From JAOARY01 sp045345765 (lineage in GTDB: Bacteria > Bacillota > Clostridia > Peptostreptococcales > Peptostreptococcaceae), in assembly GCA_045345765.1 (NCBI GenBank), contig CP148265.1:2852001-2916000 (forward strand): a stretch of DNA of 64,000 bases, in the 5' to 3' direction. The position numbers were made by a program, and so were the translations under genes. Positions within the stretch are counted from its first letter, which is position 1; each line of letters starts with the position of its first letter. Of the stretch, positions 17,494 through 25,537 are shown in pieces. A model generated the notes under the pieces. It made no database searches. It was given only the letters and a program-made list of their open reading frames with translations, and was not told the origin of the DNA.

Positions 17494-18585
17494 ATGATAC
17501 CAATTAGAGTAGTAGATACAGATATAAATTTCTTAGGTGAGATAGATATTTATGAAAGTCTTATTTTTGAAAAGAGCTTTCATGAAATAGGGACATTTCA
17601 AATAGTTTTACCTTTTGATAAAACAATAAACTCGATGTTGATAGAAGATCATATAGTTATTATAGAAAATGATAAGTTTGGTATTATAAGTTCTAAAGAA
17701 ATAACTATTACAGATACTAAAAAACTAATAGTTAAGGGTTATGAACTAAAATCCATACTCTCAAGAAGAATTACAGTTCCAAATATAAATGAGTCTCATT
17801 ATATCAAAAAGGCTAAAGCAGGTGAAGTAATTAGAGATTTAGCAGTTTTTAATACTAAGTTCTTTTTACATCCAGATAGAAGAATTAATAATCTTAGATT
17901 TGATGATTTTAATAATTTTAAAATTGGACAAGAAATATTATTAAAAACAAGATACAAACCTCTACATGAAGAAATAATAAAAATATCTAAGGCTAGTAAT
18001 GTTGGTTGGGATATCGTTATAAAAGATAATAAATATCTACTAAAAGTAATAGAAAGCATAGATAAAACATCAAACCAGGATATTAATCCACCTATATTAT
18101 TTTCAGTAGAATTTGATAACATAATATCTTTAAAATACACTAAAAATAATAAAAGTAAAAATACTGCATATGTAGGTGGTCAAGGTGTTGGAGTTCAAAG
18201 AGAAATAGCTTTAATTAATGAAACTTACAAAGATTTAAACAGAAAAGAAGTTTTTATAGATGCTAGAGATATAAAAGAAAGTAATGAGCTTATAAGTAGA
18301 GGCAATGAAAAACTTTCAGTTTTAAAAACTATAGAATCTTTTGAATGTGAGATTAATCCCTTTAGTAATTTTAAATATAAAGAGGATTGGAACTTAGGGG
18401 ATAGAGTAAGTATAGTATCTAAAGATATAAACATAAAAAAAGATTTAGTAATAACAAAGATTAAAGAGGTGTATGAAAGCAGTGGTTATAAAATACATGT
18501 AACCTTTGGTGATAAGATACCAAATATATTAGATAAGATAAAAATAATTAGTGATCAACCACAATTAGAAGTTAATCAAATATAA
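17494..18585 (+). CDS. Tail-associated protein (ReqiPepy6 Gp37-like, Tal)
   Basis: 363 residues, start after AAAAGGAG. Beta-rich throughout with VVDTDINFLGEIDIYESL at the start, LVIKGYELKS-like and FDNIISLKYTKNNKSKNTAYV segments, matching the siphovirus Gp37-like tail family that forms the baseplate hub or tail tip. In this phage it follows the fibre gene rather than Dit. No separate lysozyme or peptidase domain is attached. Confidence 0.8.
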   Translation: MIPIRVVDTDINFLGEIDIYESLIFEKSFHEIGTFQIVLPFDKTINSMLIEDHIVIIENDKFGIISSKEITITDTKKLIVKGYELKSILSRRITVPNINESHYIKKAKAGEVIRDLAVFNTKFFLHPDRRINNLRFDDFNNFKIGQEILLKTRYKPLHEEIIKISKASNVGWDIVIKDNKYLLKVIESIDKTSNQDINPPILFSVEFDNIISLKYTKNNKSKNTAYVGGQGVGVQREIALINETYKDLNRKEVFIDARDIKESNELISRGNEKLSVLKTIESFECEINPFSNFKYKEDWNLGDRVSIVSKDINIKKDLVITKIKEVYESSGYKIHVTFGDKIPNILDKIKIISDQPQLEVNQI

Positions 18586-18622
18586 ATTAAATAATTAAAA
18601 ACTATAAATAATTTAAAATATC

Positions 18623-18654
18623 AAAAGATGCGAAAATTGGTGTCTTTTTTTATT
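18623..18654 (+). terminator. Weak terminator after Tal gene
   Basis: A 9-bp stem with G-U pairs (AAAAGATGC / GTGTCTTTT) followed by TTTTTT. Probably partial. Confidence 0.5.
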
Positions 18655-18685
18655 ATAGAAAATAAAAATAATAGGAGGAAATAAA

Positions 18686-19006
18686 ATGATATTTATGCAA
18701 GGAAACGAGGTAGAAGAAAATAAGGTATTAATAAATTTTGTTCACAAAATGCCATTTGATGAGCATTATGGACTAAAGAAATCTAAAGAGGAATTAGAAA
18801 AGGAAGGGTACTTAGTCGAAAGTGTTCCAGAACCTAAAGAATTAAATAAAATAGCTATACTTTATCTAAACCCTAAAACTATGGAACTGTTTTACGAATA
18901 TGAAGATATACCCAAATCAAGAGAATTATTATTAGAAGAACAAGTTGAATTACTTAAAAAAGTAATAGATGGACTATTATTAGAAAAAGAAGGAGGATTA
19001 TTATAA
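18686..19006 (+). CDS. Small phage protein of unknown function
   Basis: 106 residues, ATG 7 bases after AGGAGG. Acidic and helical, with NKIAILYLNPKTMELFYEYED in the middle and a leucine-rich helix at the end. Proteins of this shape are common between tail-tip and lysis genes of clostridial phages. The stop codon overlaps the next ATG by one base. I do not recognise a function. Confidence 0.65.
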   Translation: MIFMQGNEVEENKVLINFVHKMPFDEHYGLKKSKEELEKEGYLVESVPEPKELNKIAILYLNPKTMELFYEYEDIPKSRELLLEEQVELLKKVIDGLLLEKEGGLL

Positions 19007-19179
19007 TGGCAGATTACTTAGCATACAGAATAATTGAAGGGGCTTATAGTTATGAATACGTTATAGAAAGAAGACCAGAATTTCAAGAAGGAATAAATGC
19101 ATATCTAATTAAAAAAGGTAGAGAGGATTTAATACCAGAAAAATATAGAGATAAGAAGGATGAAGAAAGTAAAAACTAA
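19006..19179 (+). CDS. Very small phage protein (XkdX-like position)
   Basis: 57 residues with AGGAGG 9 bases before the ATG; its start shares a base with the preceding stop. It contains YRIIEGAYSYEYVIERRPEF and a charged end. Size and place, just before the holin, are those of XkdX-type proteins, but the sequence match is not certain. Confidence 0.6.
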   Translation: MADYLAYRIIEGAYSYEYVIERRPEFQEGINAYLIKKGREDLIPEKYRDKKDEESKN

Positions 19180-19256
19180 AATTCAAATAAAAATAAATAA
19201 ATAAAAATAAGAAGAAATAAAAACATTAATTATGTTAAAAAACAAAGGAGGCTTAC

Positions 19257-19712
19257 ATGGAATTTAAAATAGGAGCAATAGTTGGTGTGGGTGGTAGTCT
19301 TATAGCTAACGCTTTTGGAGGTTTTGATAATGCATTAAAGACTTTGATAATATTTATGATTATAGACTATGTAACAGGTCTAATAGTTGCAGGTGTATTT
19401 AATAATAGTCAAAAGTCTGGTAATGGAAAATTGCAGTCACATGCAGGATGGAAAGGAATATGCAAAAAAAGCATGACTCTATTAATGATTCTAATAGCAA
19501 ATAAATTAGATCTAGCAGTAGGAACAAACTTCATTAAAACAGCAGTGGTAATAACTTATACAATAAATGAAGCATTATCAATAATAGAAAATGCATCACT
19601 TATGGGCGTACCTATCCCAAATGCGATAAAAAAAGGGATAGAAATATTAGAATCTACTAATAAGGATGATGAATATTATCTAAAACAAATAAATAAAGAG
19701 AAAAAAAGATAG
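19257..19712 (+). CDS. Phage holin (TcdE / Holin_4_1 family)
   Basis: 151 residues, AAAGGAGG before the ATG. Three hydrophobic segments (about 7-23, 30-47 and 70-100) and the conserved DYVTGLIVAG motif followed by SHAGWKGICKK identify the toxin secretion/phage lysis holin family. It makes membrane holes that release or activate the endolysin. A terminator follows, separating it from the endolysin gene. Confidence 0.9.
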   Translation: MEFKIGAIVGVGGSLIANAFGGFDNALKTLIIFMIIDYVTGLIVAGVFNNSQKSGNGKLQSHAGWKGICKKSMTLLMILIANKLDLAVGTNFIKTAVVITYTINEALSIIENASLMGVPIPNAIKKGIEILESTNKDDEYYLKQINKEKKR

Positions 19713-19713
19713 C

Positions 19714-19740
19714 AATATACCAAACTAGGTATATTTTTTT
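19714..19740 (+). terminator. Terminator after the holin
   Basis: Perfect 8-bp stem AATATACC / GGTATATT with a 6-base loop and TTTTT. The 180 bases that follow are AT-rich and show no convincing promoter. Confidence 0.8.
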
Positions 19741-19923
19741 AATGCAATAAATTATATACCTGGTTAAAATAATTGATTAATAATTTTTTTAGTTTCAACT
19801 TATTACTTAAATGATACTACTAACGAAAAAAATTTTAAAAAAATTTTATAAAGTGGTTGATTTTTTTAATGCTTTTTCATTCTTATTATATGAATAGAAA
19901 AATTTAAAGAAAGAGGTGTAATT

Positions 19924-20412
19924 ATGGGTGGATATATAAAACCTAAAGGAACTAAAATACTTTGTCATAGACTTTACAATGGAGACAGTGTATTTAAAGA
20001 AGATAGTACTCAAATTAGAGAAAGTTTTAAACTTTGTGAACTGGTCTGCTCTTGTTGCAATACAGTTATCTTAAAGCATGAACAGTTGGATTTGATACAA
20101 GCTGTAAGAAATTTTATGAAAAGAGGAATTAGAGTAAACTCACATTATAGATGTGGAAATTACAATAAAAGAGTTGGTGGATATCAATATTCTAAACATA
20201 TGTCTGGAACAGCTACAGATTTAGGAATAGATCCTAATAGTTTATCAAAAGAAGAGTTAAACAATTTGATAAATCATGCAGTAGAACATGGAGCAAAAGA
20301 GATAGGTCTCTACTATAGTAAGAGATTTATTCATTTTGCTACAGAAAGTACTTCAACTAGATTTAATAAGAAACATAAAGGGATTAAGTATAGATTATTT
20401 ATTAAGAGATAA
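19924..20412 (+). CDS. Endolysin, M15-family D-Ala peptidase
   Basis: 162 residues, start after AAAGAGGTG. Single Peptidase_M15_3 domain: ELVCSCC near 39-45, HYRCGNYNKRVGG at 74-86, the zinc motif SKHMSGTATD (His92, Asp99) and the final His137 in FIHFAT. The family usually ends in His-x-Asp; here the Asp is replaced, though the three zinc ligands remain. It would cut peptidoglycan cross-bridges after holin release. No cell-wall-binding domain is present. It is the last phage gene before the CRISPR cluster. Confidence 0.85.
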   Translation: MGGYIKPKGTKILCHRLYNGDSVFKEDSTQIRESFKLCELVCSCCNTVILKHEQLDLIQAVRNFMKRGIRVNSHYRCGNYNKRVGGYQYSKHMSGTATDLGIDPNSLSKEELNNLINHAVEHGAKEIGLYYSKRFIHFATESTSTRFNKKHKGIKYRLFIKR

Positions 20413-20415
20413 GAA

Positions 20416-20454
20416 AAAGAGGTGTTAGCAATAATGCTAGCACCTCTTTTTTTT
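20416..20454 (+). terminator. Strong bidirectional terminator after endolysin
   Basis: A 15-bp stem AAAGAGGTGTTAGCA / TGCTAGCACCTCTTT (one T-G pair) with a 4-base loop, T run on the right and A run on the left. It can end the endolysin transcript on the plus strand and the array 1 transcript on the minus strand. A near copy lies at 23269-23306. Confidence 0.9.
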
Positions 20455-20471
20455 ATGCAAAAAATTAAAAA

Positions 20472-20490
20472 AGTAGCTATAAAAGCTACT
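20472..20490. repeat. Small trailer hairpin (copy 1)
   Basis: Perfect 7-bp inverted repeat AGTAGCT / AGCTACT with a 5-base loop, ending in the first degenerate CRISPR repeat. The same hairpin in the same context is at 23324-23342. Confidence 0.6.
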
Positions 20491-21441
20491 GATAAACATC
20501 AAATGTAAAAGCTCAATAATTGATTTATCGAAACATGAGGAAACAGCTTATAAATTTTAAAACATCAAATATAAAAGTTCAATAATGTGTTTAAAGCATT
20601 TTTATTAATCGTAATACCATTTTAAAACATCAAATGTAAAAGTTCAATTTCTGAGTTTTTAAATGATTCAAAAAATACATCTTTATTTTAAAACATCAAA
20701 TGTAAAAGTTCAATTATGAATGACAATGCCGACGAGTATGCCAAGACTAGATTTTAAAACATAAAATGTAAAAGTTCAATCAAGTGACGTTAATAAATCT
20801 AAAGATTTCAATTTCAAATTTTAAAACATAAAATGTAAAAGTTCAATACAATGAACTGCGTGGAGAAAAAATAGAAGAAATTAATTTTAAAACATAAAAT
20901 GTAAAAGTTCAATAAAAGAGACACCATCGTAACATTGATGGGTGAACATATTTTAAAACATAAAATGTAAAAGTTCAATAAGTGAGATGATACAGTTCAA
21001 AGTATCTGAATTAAAATTTTAAAACATAAAATGTAAAAGTTCAATATAACAATTACAAATAGAGAAAGAGATACTGAAACTATTTTAAAACATAAAATGT
21101 AAAAGTTCAATATAACTGTTTATATATTATATTGATGTATAGTTCAAATTTTAAAACATAAAATGTAAAAGTTCAATTAATTTAAACGGTGTTCATTTTA
21201 GAGGGGCTACAATATTTTAAAACATAAAATGTAAAAGTTCAATTATGTGGGTTTTCGCAGAGACTGCTCAACCTGTGCAATTTTAAAACATAAAATGTAA
21301 AAGTTCAATCAGCTCCATCGAATACATAATCAAATTCTATTATATATTTTAAAACATAAAATGTAAAAGTTCAATATTGAATATTTGAAATCTAAGGGTT
21401 GGTTTAACCCTATTTTAAAACATAAAATGTAAAAGTTCAAT
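20488..21441 (-). CRISPR. CRISPR array 1 (15 repeats, 14 spacers)
   Basis: 30-bp repeats spaced about 66 bases apart start at 20488 (degenerate), 20554, 20619, 20685, 20751, 20818 and on to 21412. On the plus strand the unit begins ATTTTAAAACAT and ends AAAAGTTCAAT. The four leader-distal copies have CATCAAAT, the eleven leader-proximal copies CATAAAAT. The degenerate end is on the left and the conserved leader on the right, so the array is read on the minus strand, where the repeat begins ATTGAAC, similar to type I-B repeats of clostridia. No cas genes are in the window. Many spacers have an open reading frame, as protospacers from coding DNA would. Confidence 0.97.
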
Positions 21442-21780
21442 GAAGACAGTTTCAACGTTTGTTTATTTTTAACAACATCACCTACCTCTTAATACTACCA
21501 CAATATAACCTAAAAATAAAGTAGGATTTTTTGTTTTTTGAAATTTATCAAAAAATCATATCCTATCAAAGTATTCCAAACTATTACGTCAACTTGCAAG
21601 AAAAAAATCTCGATAATTTTATTTTTAACATAAGCCTAAAAAATCTCTAAATCGATTATCAAATCATAACTACATAGATTTTGTATTTTATAACATTAGA
21701 ACCATCTATATTCCATTTCTACTCTATTCGACTTTTTGTTTACTTTATTTGTTATTTAGATTTTAACAGTCATTCATAAA
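21442..21780 (-). promoter_or_regulatory. CRISPR leader of array 1
   Basis: 339 bases directly next to the last repeat, about 95% identical by eye to the leader of array 2 (13 substitutions and one shifted T counted). It has no open reading frame. The array promoter and adaptation signals are expected here, reading leftwards. Confidence 0.85.
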
Positions 21781-21908
21781 ATTTTTTGTAATGAATTATT
21801 TTATTCATTTCTTATAAAATCAACCTCTTTTCTTAAAGATTATTATACATATAGTTAAATTCAAATTAATCTAAAAAAATTAGTATTAGAGATCTTCTTT
21901 AAAAGCAA

Positions 21909-21950
21909 ATAAAAAAATAGCCAACAAATATTTTGCTAGCTATTTTTAAT
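21909..21950 (-). terminator. Bidirectional terminator between leader 1 and array 2
   Basis: A 16-bp imperfect stem (21913-21928 with 21932-21947, two mismatches) flanked by A and T runs. It lies just past the leader-distal end of array 2 and can end the array 2 transcript on the minus strand. The rest of 21781-21959 shows nothing else. Confidence 0.7.
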
Positions 21951-21959
21951 AATTTTATT

Positions 21960-22848
21960 TAATTAAAACATAAAATGTAAAAGTTCAATTATCACAAAAA
22001 AACTTGCAAACCCTAGGGATTAATTTTAAAACATAAAATGTAAAAGTTCAATATGGTACGAAGTTAAACCTTCTATTCCAGAACTTACGATTTTAAAACA
22101 TCAAATGTAAAAGTTCAATAGCGTAGAACCATAAAAAATGATATAGAAGTTTTAAGATTTTAAAACATCAAATGTAAAAGTTCAATTAGATGAAGATGGG
22201 TTCTGTAATCTTGCATTATATGAAATTTTAAAACATCAAATGTAAAAGTTCAATAGATTAAATTACACGATAAGATGACAGCTCTAAGAATTTTAAAACA
22301 TCAAATGTAAAAGTTCAATAAGGTAAGTTACAATTACCAGATAAAGCACATCAAAATTTTAAAACATCAAATGTAAAAGTTCAATAAGCAAGACTGGTAC
22401 ACAAGGGTTGAAAGGTAATTTATTTTAAAACATCAAATGTAAAAGTTCAATAAATCAATATGTTGATTTAAATAGTACAGATGGATTGATTTTAAAACAT
22501 CAAATGTAAAAGTTCAATTCTTGGATTAGAGCTGATTACAGTCAAGATGTTACAATTTTAAAACATCAAATGTAAAAGTTCAATAAACCTCGACGCTATT
22601 TATCAGCTCTTGCTGAGGAATTTTAAAACATCAAATGTAAAAGTTCAATACTTATTTCAGTTTGAAACTCCACAAGGACAATTAGATTTTAAAACATCAA
22701 ATGTAAAAGTTCAATGAAGGTAAAGAATTAAATGTATTGATTATTAGAAAATTTTAAAACATCAAATGTAAAAGTTCAATCTCGTCATTCATAAGGACAA
22801 ATCCGCCATCATTGATGGATTTTAAAACATCAAATGTAAAAGTTCAAT
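21960..22848 (-). CRISPR. CRISPR array 2 (14 repeats, 13 spacers)
   Basis: Repeats start at 21960 (degenerate), 22023, 22090, 22157, 22225, 22290, 22356, 22422, 22489, 22555, 22620, 22686, 22751 and 22819. The first two (leader-distal) carry CATAAAAT and the other twelve CATCAAAT, the reverse polarity of array 1. Spacers are 33-38 bases. Read on the minus strand from the leader at the right. One spacer (22255-22289) translates as IKLHDKMTALR, like the C-terminal motif of phage terminase small subunits. Confidence 0.97.
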
Positions 22849-23187
22849 GAAGACAATTTCAACGTTTGTTTATTTTTAACAACATTGCCTACCTCTTAAT
22901 ACTACCACAATATAACCTAAAAATAAAGTAGGATTTTTTGATTTTTGAAATTTATCAAAAAATCGTATTCTATCAAGGTATTTCAAACTATTACGTCAAC
23001 TTGCAAGAAAAAAATCTCGATAATTTTATTTTTAACATAAGCCTAAAAAATCTCTAAATCAATTATCAAATAATAACTACATAGATTTTGTATTTTATAA
23101 CATTAGAACCATATATATTCCATTTCGACTCTATTCGACTTTTTATTTACTTTATTTGTTATTTTAGATTTAACAGTCATTCATAAA
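22849..23187 (-). promoter_or_regulatory. CRISPR leader of array 2
   Basis: 339 bases nearly identical to 21442-21780, beginning right after the last repeat with GAAGACAATTTCAACG. The homology stops at 23187, shortly before the endolysin remnant, which marks a recombination joint. Confidence 0.85.
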
Positions 23188-23209
23188 AAATATCTTATGA
23201 ATAAAATCA

Positions 23210-23266
23210 TTCAAAAACTTTAGTGGAAAACACAGAGGAATTAAGTATATTTTGTTAAGGATATGA
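23210..23266 (+). pseudogene. 3' remnant of a second endolysin gene
   Basis: In frame and ending in TGA, the sequence encodes SGKHRGIKYILLRI. This aligns with the end of the intact endolysin, NKKHKGIKYRLFIKR, and is followed by a copy of the same terminator. The DNA is clearly diverged from 20355-20412, so this is the tail of a different, related gene and not a recent duplicate. Upstream homology is lost at the edge of leader 2. Confidence 0.65.
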
Positions 23267-23268
23267 AA

Positions 23269-23306
23269 AAAGAGGTGTTAGCAACGATGCTAGCACCTCT
23301 TTTTTT
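23269..23306 (+). terminator. Endolysin-type terminator, second copy
   Basis: Same 15-bp stem as at 20416-20454 with loop ACGA in place of ATAA, followed by TTTT. The sequence after it (ATGCAAAAAATTAAAAAAG and the 7-bp hairpin) is also the same as after copy 1. Confidence 0.9.
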
Positions 23307-23339
23307 ATGCAAAAAATTAAAAAAGTAGCTATAAAAGCT

Positions 23340-23698
23340 ACTGATAAACATAAAATGTAAAAGTTCAATTGTATCAGAAAAAATTCAAACAAAAGATCAA
23401 GACGAATTTCAAAACATAAAATGTAAAAGTTCAATTTGAAATTAAACATGCATCTAAAAGGGCTTAAAAATATTTCAAAACATAAAATGTAAAAGTTCAA
23501 TAGCTAAATTATCAACAGTAGTTGCAAATAAAATTAAATTTCAAAACATAAAATGTAAAAGTTCAATATAAATTAGGAAGAACACATCTTTTTATTTAAC
23601 ATAATTTCAAAACATAAAATGTAAAAGTTCAATACAGAAGATGGCAAACCAGATTATAATGTAAACACATTTCAAAACATAAAATGTAAAAGTTCAAT
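23340..23698 (-). CRISPR. CRISPR array 3 (6 repeats, 5 spacers)
   Basis: Repeats start at 23340 (degenerate, ACTGATAAACAT), 23406, 23472, 23538, 23604 and 23669. All have CATAAAAT; the five intact ones begin ATTTC instead of ATTTT, a variant not seen in arrays 1 and 2. Spacers are 35-36 bases. The degenerate end is on the left, so the array is read on the minus strand from 23699 rightwards. It shares the trailer of array 1 but has an unrelated leader. Confidence 0.96.
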
Positions 23699-24009
23699 CC
23701 CTGAAAAGACAAGGTTTTGTAAAAATAGCTTCTTTAATCTTTTGGCTCATTACTTACATGTACATAATACCACAAAAATAATCGGGTTGATTATTAATTT
23801 TTTGTAACAATTTCCTTTTTCTCTTGTTTTTGTTGATATAGCTTTATTTTACAACTTGGCATAAAAAAAACACCCCGATTTTTAAATTTAGATGTCCTTA
23901 TTTAACGTACAAAATTCAAATAAATTTTAAGTATTTGATAATAAAATTCAAAAGAATAAAAATATTAATAAAGATTAATTATCAAAATGAAATAGATAAA
24001 AGAATATGT
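23699..24009 (-). promoter_or_regulatory. Leader of array 3 and miaB upstream region
   Basis: About 300 AT-rich bases without a gene. The part next to the array (CCCTGAAAAGACAAGG) does not match leaders 1 and 2. A 7-bp hairpin, AATAATC / GATTATT at 23777-23795, lies inside it. Leader function is inferred from position. Confidence 0.5.
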
Positions 24010-24015
24010 TATAAT
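24010..24015 (+). promoter_or_regulatory. -10 element of the miaB operon
   Basis: TATAAT with a weak ATGAAA 17 bases upstream (23987-23992), 60 bases before the miaB start. Confidence 0.5.
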
Positions 24016-24075
24016 GTACTTTAGACTTTTAGTAAATAATTATACGATACAGAGGTAATATTAGGAGGAAAAAAC

Positions 24076-25503
24076 GTGAGCGAAAGAAAACCAATAAAAA
24101 TTAATGATGAAGAAGTTATAAGACAACAAAAATATATAGATGCAATAAGAAAGATAAACGATGAACACTTTGATAGTACAGGGGTAAGAAAGAAGCATCT
24201 AACGGTAACATTCGGATGTCAAATGAATGAGCATGACTCTGAAAAACTAGATGAAATGGTATTAAAGATGGGATACGAACTAACAGACGACATAAATGAG
24301 GCAGACTCAGTAATAATCAATACTTGTGCAGTAAGAGAAAATGCAGAACTAAAAGTCTTTGGAAATCTAGGAAACCTTAAGACGATAAAAAGTACAAACA
24401 AAGATATGAAAATAAGTGTATGTGGTTGTATGATGCAACAGCCTCATATAGTAGAAGAAATCAAAACAAAATACAGACATGTAGACTTAGTATTTGGAAC
24501 ACATAATATATTTAGATATCCTCAAATGCTTTATAAAAACATAGAAACAAAAAAATCAGTAATAGATGTTTGGGATATAGATGGAGAAGTTGTTGAAGGT
24601 TTTGAAGCAAAAAGAAAATATGAATTAAAAGCATTTGTTAATGTTACATTTGGATGCAACAATTTCTGTACTTACTGTATAGTTCCATATACAAGAGGTA
24701 GAGAAAGAAGTAGAAGACCAGAAGATGTAATAGCAGAAGTGAAAGATTTAGCTAAAAATGGTACAAAAGAAGTAACTTTATTAGGTCAAAATGTTAACTC
24801 TTATGGAAATACATTTGAAGAAAAATTCTCATTTGCAGATCTATTAAGAGAACTTAATAAGATTGAAGGAATTGAAAGATTTAGATTTATGACTTCACAT
24901 CCTAAAGATTTATCAGATGAATTAATTGAAGCTATAAAAGATTGTGACAAAGTTTGTCCACAAATACATTTACCATTCCAAGCTGGTAGCAATAAAATCT
25001 TAAAAGCAATGAATAGAAACTATACAAAAGAGCATTATTTAAACCTTATTGAAAAAATTAAAACAGCAGTACCAGATGCAGCATTTACAACAGATATAAT
25101 GGTTGGATTCCCTGGAGAAACTGATGAAGATTTTGAACACACTATGGAAATAGTTAAAAAAGTAAGATACGATTCTGCGTTTACATTTATTTATTCTGTA
25201 AGAAAAGGAACTAAAGCAGAAATTATGGATAATCATGTTCCAAAAGAAGATACAAGAAGAAGATTTGATAGACTATTAAAAGAAGTAAACCAAATAAGTA
25301 AAGAAATAAATCTTTCTTACATTGGAAAAGAAGTTGAAGTTTTAGTAGAAGATTTAAGTAGAACGAATGAAAAAAGAGTTGCAGGAAGAACTCCACAAGG
25401 AAAACTTGTAAACTTAGAGGGTTCAAAAGATTTAATAGGTAAAGTGGTTAAGGTTAGAATAACTGAAGCAAAAATGCATTCATTAAATGGTGTATTAGCA
25501 TAA
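24076..25503 (+). CDS. miaB: tRNA-2-methylthio-N6-dimethylallyladenosine synthase
   Basis: 475 residues, GTG start 7 bases after AGGAGG. MiaB adds a methylthio group to i6A37 of tRNA. Three N-terminal cluster cysteines are visible (Cys48 in TFGCQMNEHDSE, Cys84 in NTCAVRENAE, Cys118 in CGCM), then the radical SAM motif CNNFCTYC (Cys194, 198, 201) and a C-terminal TRAM domain from about 410. MiaA, which makes the substrate, is encoded four genes on. It heads the operon with mutS 34 bases downstream and is the first chromosomal gene after the CRISPR cluster. Confidence 0.97.
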   Translation: MSERKPIKINDEEVIRQQKYIDAIRKINDEHFDSTGVRKKHLTVTFGCQMNEHDSEKLDEMVLKMGYELTDDINEADSVIINTCAVRENAELKVFGNLGNLKTIKSTNKDMKISVCGCMMQQPHIVEEIKTKYRHVDLVFGTHNIFRYPQMLYKNIETKKSVIDVWDIDGEVVEGFEAKRKYELKAFVNVTFGCNNFCTYCIVPYTRGRERSRRPEDVIAEVKDLAKNGTKEVTLLGQNVNSYGNTFEEKFSFADLLRELNKIEGIERFRFMTSHPKDLSDELIEAIKDCDKVCPQIHLPFQAGSNKILKAMNRNYTKEHYLNLIEKIKTAVPDAAFTTDIMVGFPGETDEDFEHTMEIVKKVRYDSAFTFIYSVRKGTKAEIMDNHVPKEDTRRRFDRLLKEVNQISKEINLSYIGKEVEVLVEDLSRTNEKRVAGRTPQGKLVNLEGSKDLIGKVVKVRITEAKMHSLNGVLA

Positions 25504-25537
25504 ATTATAAAAACATAAGTAAAAGTGAGGGATTAAG

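Noticed and set aside
19742..19923. Promoter for the endolysin gene
   Set aside because: TTGATT and TATTAT are present but 21 bases apart, too far for a usual promoter.
23255..23500. Minus-strand open frame with repeated LNFYILCFEI segments across array 3
   Set aside because: It is the CRISPR repeat read in one frame; the repeated peptide comes from the DNA repeat, not from a gene.
20488..23698. Array duplication as an assembly error
   Set aside because: The leaders and terminators differ at scattered positions and the spacers are all different, so these are real diverged copies.
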